Origin: Dioscorea cayenensis subsp. rotundata
Lineage: Eukaryota; Streptophyta; Magnoliopsida; Dioscoreales; Dioscoreaceae
Length of the DNA stretch: 64,000 bases
Reading direction: 5' to 3'
Assembly: GCF_009730915.1 (NCBI RefSeq)
Contig: NC_052474.1
Coordinates: forward strand, 6,607,501-6,671,500
Under the pieces are notes generated by a model. It was given only the letters and a program-made list of their open reading frames with translations. It was not told the origin of the DNA and ran no database searches. The translations under genes and the position numbers were made by a program. Shown one piece after another: positions 56,592-64,000 of the stretch. Numbering within the stretch: the first letter of the stretch is position 1; each line of letters starts with the position of its first letter.

Positions 56592-58539
56592 CTTAGTTAG
56601 TGAAGAAAACAAGATTAGTATTTTGTGGACAACAGGTATATAAAAGGAAAATGAAATTTCATACTAGAAAATACAATCAAATAAATGATGGTATGCCCTA
56701 AATTGGGAAGCAGACATTAATGCAAAATGTGAAGGGGACCATGAAACCACATGAGGTCATCAACAAGATTAATAGTTGGCATATGAATAGACTGCATTCT
56801 ACAAATGTATAATGGACATGTTAGAATTGGCAGCAATGCACTTTGTAGTTTTATTATCTTAAACGCATTTTATATTCAAATCATAGCATAGATAACAGAA
56901 TTGTGTGAGAACATTCTCTAGACCCTGAATGATGAAAATTAGGGCATCAATTAGTATCCACAGATATGCTGATATGGTTCTATGATAACCTAAGTTGCAC
57001 AGCTTTCAAAATGTCAATCATAAAAGAAAGACATTGATCTAATAAGCATGACAACAATCCCAAATATATCTTTGAGAATTTCATAAAACATCATAAAATA
57101 ATTTGAATATTACCCTCATTAAATAAGTGAATATATCACAACACTTCAAAATGGCGATCAAAATAAAACATAGGGATAATATGGAACTGTTACTAGTTCT
57201 ATGGACGACACACTGGAAATCAACATCGTTTGCATATTTTCTTCATAGAAAATAAATAAATAAATAAATAATCACCATTGGATGCACCTGTAGCTTAAAT
57301 TCTCCCTCCTTTAAATTAGTAATAGTTGGAACCTGAGTAGGAAGGGAGTCTCATGTGGTTGACCTGCTTAATGGGCTCCCTTTCCTCAGATCTTTTCACA
57401 TATTAAGGTTAACAACACCTCGCTTTGTGTGAAAAAGAAGTACCAGATCATACAAGTGATGTTATGAAGATTTAGACAAAAGATAAACAAGGGGTACATT
57501 GGGATAGAACGGACCAAACCAGGCATCCTAACATGGCTGAGCGTGATCCGTTTTGGGATAATATTGTGACCTTTGTAGATTGAAGATGGCTTGATGACAG
57601 ACAACAGGAAGCCAAAAGGCAAAGGCACATTACAGTTTCAAGATTTAGTTTGTAGTGTGATTAGGTTTGTGCTAGAATGAAGTAAGAAAGGGATTGCCTA
57701 AATAGCCTTACACTGAATAGGGAAGAAGATAATATACTGCACGTATGATTTTGACACCGTCATATGAGCCGTTTTCTCCAGAGCAGAACAATGAGGCCTA
57801 GTATAAGCCAAAATGGAAAACTCTTCAAATGAGCTAGGCCAACCCATTACAAGATCATCTACTAAAAACATGTAAATCTTTTAAAAATTTTCTAAGAATC
57901 AAACTTTGTCCTATCTTTAACAATTAAAATAATCCTTGATACCTTTGCCTTAATTAAGCCAAGCATCTTTCTCCACATAATCAGCTCCTTTCACCGCATT
58001 GTATGGAGGACTAAATATTCACCCATTTTTATGGTACCCAAGCCAAAGTGAGATATAGATATTTTAAAAGATTCTAAGAGTTAAAATATCTATCTTTAAC
58101 AATTAAAATCATCCTTGATATCTTTACCTTAATTAAGCCATGTAATTTTTTCTACATTATTAGCTCCCTTCATGGTGCTCTCGGAGACTGAATATTCACC
58201 AACCTTTATGGTACATAATCCAAAACAAGTAGTCCCCAAGAATGGTTAAAATTAAAAGCAAATTCACTTGGAAGTTGAAACCTCTTGCCCATCTTTAACA
58301 ATGACACCATTTATGTCATAAGATCTTCAATTAAAGTTAAAATTTCAACCATTTTTGCCACTTGAAGTTGCCTTTCATAACTTCATCTTTATTAAGTCAA
58401 ACATCATTCTCCACATCATCAAACAACCAGTCACCTTAACCAGACTTTATACAAGATATTCACTTCACTAATGTCTATGATGCATAACCAAAAGCTATCG
58501 TAACCCGATATTGTTACAGTAGCCACAACTACTTGAAAC
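56592..58539. other. DNA between first visible CalS exon and right copia element
   Basis: Presumably the CalS intron upstream of exon 56457-56591. I looked on the minus strand for the preceding exon (the family's LYLLIWGEAANIRFMPE block) and did not find it. It contains a diverged tandem repeat (57889-58480) and a TAAA run (57249-57273). No other gene seen. Confidence 0.5.
57889..58480 (-). repeat. Diverged tandem repeat, two clear copies and a third partial
   Basis: Copies near 57889-58050 and 58074-58230 share ATCTTTAACAATTAAAAT, ATCCTTGATA, CCTTAATTAAGCCA, CTCCACAT/CTACATTA, AGCTCC, AATATTCACC and TTTATGGTAC. A third, weaker copy (about 58290-58480) keeps ATCTTTAACAAT, CTTCATCTTTATTAAG and CTCCACATCATC. 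Period about 185-215 bp. Confidence 0.75.
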
Positions 58540-58745
58540 TGTTGGAGAAAACAGTAGAAAAGTTGTAAATTAGGAAAGTTATTTTTTTGTAGTTACACTC
58601 ATAAATTAGGAGAATTTTTCCCTAATTTGTTAGGATTCCATAAATTGTGGGATTAAGTTGGGATTAATGTGTGCATCTAGTGCTGCCCATTGTACTCAAA
58701 AAATTAAGAGAGAAATCAATTCTAATTCTTCTCACAATTCTGTCA
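58540..58745 (+). repeat. 5' LTR of right copia element
   Basis: 206 bp, TG...CA. Compared with the 3' LTR it lacks about 20 bp between two TTAG copies and about 17 bp between two AAATTAGGA copies, the footprint of deletions between short direct repeats. Confidence 0.9.
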
Positions 58746-58891
58746 TGGTATAGAGCTTTAGATTTTTTTTTTCTTTTGGAGGAAAGGATTTTTTTCTTTT
58801 CTTCGAGCAGTCTTCATTGCTTTACCCGTTCTCTCTTGACCAGTCCTTTATCACATACTTGTTATTTTGTTTTTCCGAACCCTAAATGAAC

Positions 58892-59880
58892 TCATGGCAA
58901 TGTCGGAGGTGATTAAATCACATGTTCTGAGTCAATCAGTAAAATTTGTCCAGACTCAGCACCCAGGAGAACTCCAGGGTATTCAAGCAACGTATCGACT
59001 TAATAGAAAAAATTATCTTTAGTGGTCTCAATTGGTACAAACCGTTCTCAAACACGGGAAAAATCAGCGATATTACAAGGTTTGGACCGGATAAGAATGA
59101 TCCCCTTTTGATGCATGGGATGAAGGAGACTCGATGATTCTGGCGTGGCTATGGAACTTGATGATCCCAGAAATCAGCGATACATGCATGTTTTTGACAA
59201 CAACAAAAGAGATTTGGGATGCAATTCAGCAAACCTACTCTAAGCCAAAGGACGTTACCCAAGTTTATAATGTGCAAGTAAAAACTATTACTGCAAAGCA
59301 AAGGAACAAGGGAACAGGACTTTTATAGAAATGTGCATATCAATTGAAGTCTTTTTGGTAGGAGCTTGATCACTAAAGGGTGATTAAAACTACATGTCCA
59401 GTTGATGTTGCAATTCTCAAAGAATTCATTGAACAAGACCGGATCTGTGATTTTTTGGTAGGACTCAATCCTAAGTTTGATCAAGCTAGTATTCAAATTC
59501 TCATAAAACCAGAAATTCCTTACTTTATAGAAGTTGTTGCAATGATCTGGAGTAAAGAAAATCGAAGTGGACTAATGCTTGATTCTCCAAGCAACGATGG
59601 TTTGGCCAGGGTGGCAAATGGTATTGACAATCTCACTAAAAAGACAACAAAGAACGAAAATTCCAAGAATGGGAAGTCAGAGCAAGGATGACCTCGAAAC
59701 TCTGATAACTTGTGGTGTAACTATTGTAAAAAGTCACGGCATACCAGGGATAAGTGTTGAAAACTCCATGGCAAGCAGTCGAGCTGTGAATGGACACCAA
59801 GAGGATAGTAAACAAGGGTTACAAGACAGCAAATGTTGCCACAATTCAAGAAACATCTCCACAAGAATCTAGTGGATTTA
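58892..59880 (+). pseudogene. Copia gag remnant with zinc knuckle
   Basis: Broken frames of the plant copia gag type (DAIQQTYSKPKD, a typical UBN2-like block). The knuckle is intact (CNYCKKSRHTRDKC, CxxCxxxxHxxxxC, about 59715-59756) but is followed at once by a stop codon. Confidence 0.75.
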
Positions 59881-59959
59881 GCCATGAAGAAATTGGAAAA
59901 TTTAAAAGCTCTCATTAATAGCCTAGAAAAACCCTCTAGTATTCCTTGCTATATTCAGG

Positions 59960-61300
59960 TCAGTTACCACTTTTTACTGGATTGAATGTCTTGGATGACA
60001 CTTTTGCCAACCCCTGGGTCATGGACTCAAGTGCAACAAACCATATGACCAACTCACCCAATTTCTTTCTAAATTACTCCCATATCCAAGTAATAAGAAA
60101 ATTGCCACAGCAAATGGTTCCTTAATAACCATGGCTGGTGTAGGAGATATTAGAATAAATTCCTCACTCACCATAAGAAATATTCTTCATGTTCCAACGA
60201 TGTCTACCAATCTTATCTCTATCCAAAAACTTACATAAGACTTAGGATGTAATGTGATTTTTCATCATGATGGTTGTGTATTTCAAGACAAGGATTCAAA
60301 GAGGACCAATGGACGTGCTAGAGGAAGGAATGACCCCTGCTACTCATCCCGGTCAAACATTAACAGGGGTAGCAATCTACCTCATTCCCTAATAACCAAC
60401 CATTATTATTTAACAAGGACAAAATTTAGCTTCATCATCAAAGTCTTGGTCCTTCCTCATTTAGAGTTTTAGAAATCTTGTTTCCTTCTTTGTTTCCTTT
60501 TTTGTTTCAAGGTCTTGATGTAGGACAACTTCATTGTGAAGTGTGTGAACTAGCTCACACAAGCATGTTTTATTTCCAATTAGTAATAAAATAAGTATTT
60601 TTCCTTCCATCTTATTCATGTTGATATCCGAGGGCCCTCTAATATTCCAAATGTCTCTAGGGCAAGATGGTTTGTTTCATTCATTGATAATTGTACTTGT
60701 GTTATATAGGTACTTTTGCTTAAACAAAAGTATGATGCGAATCGTGTCCTTCCTAATTTTTTCCCTTGATGGAAAACCAATTGGGGTCAAAATCAAAAAA
60801 TTTTGGTCAGACAATTATAGGGATTAATTTAATCGAATACTCAACCCCTACTTTAAGCAAAAAGGAATAGTGCATGAGCCCCCTTATATTCACACCCCCT
60901 CAACAAAATGGAGTGACAAAAAGGAAAATAGGTTGCCCACTCAAGACAACTAGGGCCTTGTTATTTAAAAAACAAGTACCAAAGTCCTTTTTAGGGGAAG
61001 TAGACATTATTTCCACACGCTTGATCAACTGATTGCCAACTAGAGTTCTAAAATTTCAAAGTCCTATGGAGAAACTTCCCACCTTTTATTTTCGCCTATA
61101 ACTCACAGATAACATTGTTCCTCGGATAGTTGGTTGTATTTCCCACGTTTGTAATCACAATCACAATGGAGGAAAACTAGACCCAATCCTTAAATGCATC
61201 TTCGTCGGATATTCCTCCACACAAAAAGGGTACAAATATTATCATCCTCCTTCCAAGAGATTTTATGTTCCCACGGATGTGACCTTTCACGAACAAGAGT
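59960..61300 (+). pseudogene. Copia protease/integrase remnant
   Basis: The protease active-site region reads WVMDSSATNH, so DSG has become DSS. The frame then breaks repeatedly. Integrase remnants include LHCEVCELAH (zinc-binding), HVDIRGPSN (first catalytic Asp near 60620) and a shifted FVGYSSTQKGYK-like block near 61200. Not functional. Confidence 0.7.
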
Positions 61301-61929
61301 CGTACTTTTCTCAACCTTATCTTCAGGAAGGGAGAAAAAGAAAAAATAAGGATAGCTGGGGATTTAGAGATCTTATTCCTAATACCTTCACTCAACCAAA
61401 GGATAACACCACTATCATCACACCTGAACCTGAACCTACTAAACCATTACACAAGTCAAGCCTAACCGAGAGTCCAAGTCTAATCTTCCCCTCACCATTT
61501 GAATCCGAACTAATCCAAAACAAATTTGCCTTTGAAGATATAAGATTTAGGAAGAACAAAGTGTTTACAAGACAGAGGATGTCCGATCCCAAACCTAGAT
61601 ACAATCAAGAATCCAATCCGGAACCTAACAATAATGAGATAATATCTTTTAACTCACTTTCAAAATCCCACTTACCAACCAAGACGGAACCTCATGAAAT
61701 TAATTTGAACATTTCTATAGCTATTAGGAAAAGAACCAGAGAGTGTACCAAACACTTATTTTATCCTTTTTGCAAATTATTTTTCATTCAAACATTTTTC
61801 ATCCACATATAGGGCCTTCCTTGTCAGCCTAAACACTATTGCTATTCCTAGCAACCCTATCCAAGACATTTTCTAATGAAAAGTATAAACGAGCCATGAA
61901 TAAAGAAATGGAAGCCTAGAGAAGAATAG

Positions 61930-62760
61930 AATATGGAAGTCAGTAAAACTACCAGAAGGAAAAAAACATTTGTAGGATGTAAGTGGGTATATACAACCAA
62001 ATATCAGGTAGATGGGTCAATTGAAAGATATAAAGCAAGACTTATGGCTAATGGTTATAATCAGACATATAATGTAGATTACCTTGAGACATTTGCCCCA
62101 AATGCAAAAATGAGTATGGTGAGAATCTTATCATCATTGGCAGCTAATTATGGTTGGGATTTGGAGCAATTTGGTGTGAAAAATGCATTCCTTCATGGAA
62201 ATTTGGAAAAGGAGATCTATATGAATGTTCCACCAGGTTATAGGAAAAAATTGACAGGACATACAGTATGTAAGCTGAATATGGGCTCAAGCAATTTCCA
62301 CAAGCGTGGTTTGGAAGATTTGCAAAATCATGATTGCTATGTGCTAAAAAAAAAATCAAGGGACTCATACACTCTTCATTAAACATTCGATTTCAAGGGG
62401 AGTTACAACACTTCTAGATTACATGGATGATATATTATGACAGATGATGACAATAAAAAAAACAGCTTTCAAATCACTGCTTGTCAAAAGAGTTCGAGGT
62501 CAAAGCCCTTGGAAGACTAAGATACTTCGCTGGAATTGAGGTTGCTCAGACCAGTAAAGGAATCTTCATTTCCCAACAAAAGTACGTGTTGGATTTATTG
62601 AAGGATACCAGTAAGATGGCGTGCAAACTAATTGCCATTGCAATTAATCCGAATCTCAAGCTTAGACAAGATGAAGAAGATGTTGCAGTAGACAGAGAGA
62701 TGTATCAATGTCTAGTGGGAAAGCTTATCTATCTCATACGAAACCAGACATAGCATATGT
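61930..62760 (+). pseudogene. Copia reverse transcriptase remnant
   Basis: Open pieces (61933-62382, 62481-62753) encode copia RT: GCKWVYTTKYQVDGSIERYKAR, then NAFLHGNLEKEIYM, the catalytic YMDD (62420-62431), and LGRLRYFAGIEVA. The YMDD lies between the two open pieces because of stops and a shift. Confidence 0.85.
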
Positions 62761-63081
62761 TGTGAGCATGGTTAATCAATTCACGCACAGCCCAAAATAA
62801 GTTCGTCCACATGCAACAACCAGGATCTTGCAGTATCTCAAACGAACAACATGGAATTTTATTTAGAACAAATGGAGGACTCACTCTCGAGGAGTATATA
62901 GATGCTAATTATGTGGGGATCTCTTATTGATAGAAGGTCAACCTCTGGATATTGTATTTTTCTTAGAGGTAACTTCATGACATGGAGAAGTAAGAAGCAA
63001 AATGTGGTAGCATATTAAGTTCAGAAGCTGAATTTCGAGCAATGGCTCAAGGTCTATGAACTACTCCACATTTTAGAAGAA

Positions 63082-63354
63082 TTGAAGATTAAGTGGGATG
63101 TTCCTATAAGACTGTATTATGATAATAAGTCAGCAATTTGCGTAGCTCAAAATCCAGTTCAACACTATCAAACAAAACACATTGAGATTGACAAGCATTT
63201 CATAAAGGAGAAGCTGGAGAGTAGATTGATTTGCACCCCTTATGTGTCTACACATGGACAACTTGCAGATGTGTTTACTAAAGGGTTAAATAGTTCAGTC
63301 TTTGAGAGCTTTGTATTCAAGCTAGGAATGGAATATGCCTATTCACTAGCTTGA
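63082..63354 (+). pseudogene. Copia RNase H remnant
   Basis: A 90-codon open piece with LYYDNKSAI, KHIEIDKHFIKEK and TKGL blocks typical of the C-terminal half of copia RNase H. The upstream half (62900-63080) is shifted. The stop lies just before the purine tract. Confidence 0.85.
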
Positions 63355-63361
63355 GAGGGAG

Positions 63362-63599
63362 TGTTGGAGAAAACGATAGAAAAGTCATAAATTAGGAGGC
63401 TGCAAATTAGGAAAGTTATTTTTAGTAGTTACTCATAATTAGGAGGATTTTTTCCCTGATTTGTTAGAATATTTTCCGATTATTAGGTTTCAATAAATTA
63501 TGGGATTAAGTTAGGATTAATGTGTGTGTATATGTGCTGCCGGTTGTATTCCAAAAATTAAGAAAGAAAAAACTTATAATTCTTCTCACAATTCTGTCA
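63362..63599 (+). repeat. 3' LTR of right copia element
   Basis: 238 bp, TGTTGGAG...CTGTCA, bounded by the purine tract on the left and the GAAAC target duplication on the right. It is the less deleted of the two LTRs. Confidence 0.9.
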
Positions 63600-63604
63600 G
63601 AAAC

Positions 63605-64000
63605 CTCTCAACCAACTATAATATATGAAACCATTTATCATAATATCTCCATCCTCCCTACCATTATTATAACCTTCAACACGGCAAAGAAAATATAATG
63701 GCGAGAGTATATGGGAGCAGCTTGAAAACAGTAAATTTGGTGATCAAAATTGAAATACAGGAGAAGAAAAAAGTGAAGTGAAAGAGCAAAAGAAAATAGC
63801 ATTCAATTCAAGCTAGCAAACTTTCAAGAGGAAGAAAAAATTCAAAATAAACCCATGAAGAATCAGGTTAACAAGTCTGGCATATTCCATTCTTGTTCTA
63901 CTTTTCACTAGGCAGTGGTTCATATATATAGCCCGCGTTGTCATTGTACCCTCAACACGTCACTCCAAGGTGTTCAAAAAGTCAAGAAAATGAAGTGTTG
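63605..64000. other. Flank of right copia element, no gene seen
   Basis: AT-rich DNA that is A-rich between 63750 and 63850. No CalS exon is recognisable on the minus strand. It probably continues the CalS upstream intron or 5' flank. Confidence 0.45.

Larger units (their letters stand above)
58540..63599 (+). mobile_element. Ty1/copia retrotransposon, full length, inactive
   Basis: LTRs at 58540-58745 and 63362-63599 begin TGTTGGAG and end CTGTCA. The five bases GAAAC occur on both sides (58535-58539 and 63600-63604), a target-site duplication. The primer-binding site TGGTATAGAGC follows the 5' LTR, and a purine tract GAGAGGGAG precedes the 3' LTR. The interior encodes gag, protease, integrase, RT with YMDD, and RNase H in copia order, but split by many stops and shifts. 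LTRs differ by substitutions and two deletions, so the insertion is not recent. It is opposite in orientation to CalS. Its family differs from the left copia element (different LTR length and ends). Confidence 0.93.

Noticed and set aside
57249-57273. TAAA run read as a poly(A) tail of a retrogene
   Set aside because: No coding sequence precedes it on either strand; a simple repeat.

Overview
The window is nuclear DNA of a flowering plant. It holds nine protein-coding genes, most split by GT-AG introns, in AT-rich non-coding DNA. The families are typical of plants: DUF26 receptor kinase, tandem-pore K+ channel, CPYC glutaredoxin, many-exon callose synthase, Ty1/copia and TRIM retroelements. 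Several 5' coding ends are GC-rich (J-domain protein, JmjC protein, K+ channel), which fits a monocot, but that is inference and no species is named. I see no prokaryotic system, CRISPR array, rRNA or tRNA.

Layout. 1-4130: a decayed Ty1/copia element on the minus strand, cut by the left edge, with one LTR. 4535-5634 (+): J-like protein with zinc ribbon and two frame breaks. 8172-11589 (+): JMJD4-type JmjC oxygenase, nine exons, with a dead copy of exon 5 in intron 4. 12888-16996 (+): cysteine-rich receptor-like kinase, seven exons. 17783-20743 (-): two-pore K+ channel (TPK), two exons. 22676-25694 (+): UFD1-domain/zinc-finger protein with one frame break. 26960-32642 (-): armadillo-repeat protein, nine exons, probable plastid transit peptide. 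33612-36160 (-): CPYC glutaredoxin, four exons. 37101-40001 (+): dienelactone-hydrolase family protein, five exons. 40685-56591 (-): callose synthase, 33 exons to the stop, with its first exons not found in the window. 58540-63599 (+): a full-length but dead Ty1/copia element with both LTRs and a target-site duplication.

The genes are unrelated housekeeping, signalling and cell-wall genes and form no operon or pathway cluster. TPK and UFD1 are divergent across 1.9 kb with simple-repeat leaders. Glutaredoxin and dienelactone hydrolase are divergent across 0.9 kb. CRK/TPK, UFD1/ARM and DLH/CalS are convergent.

The most useful second looks are these: a tandemly duplicated, disabled exon in the JMJD4 gene; a 108-nt in-frame, stop-free intron in the same gene; a complete 494-bp TRIM element with target-site duplication in a callose synthase intron and a relic of another in a CRK intron; and seven single-base frame breaks in three otherwise well-kept genes, which are either assembly errors or recent decay. 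I found no convincing wholly new system.
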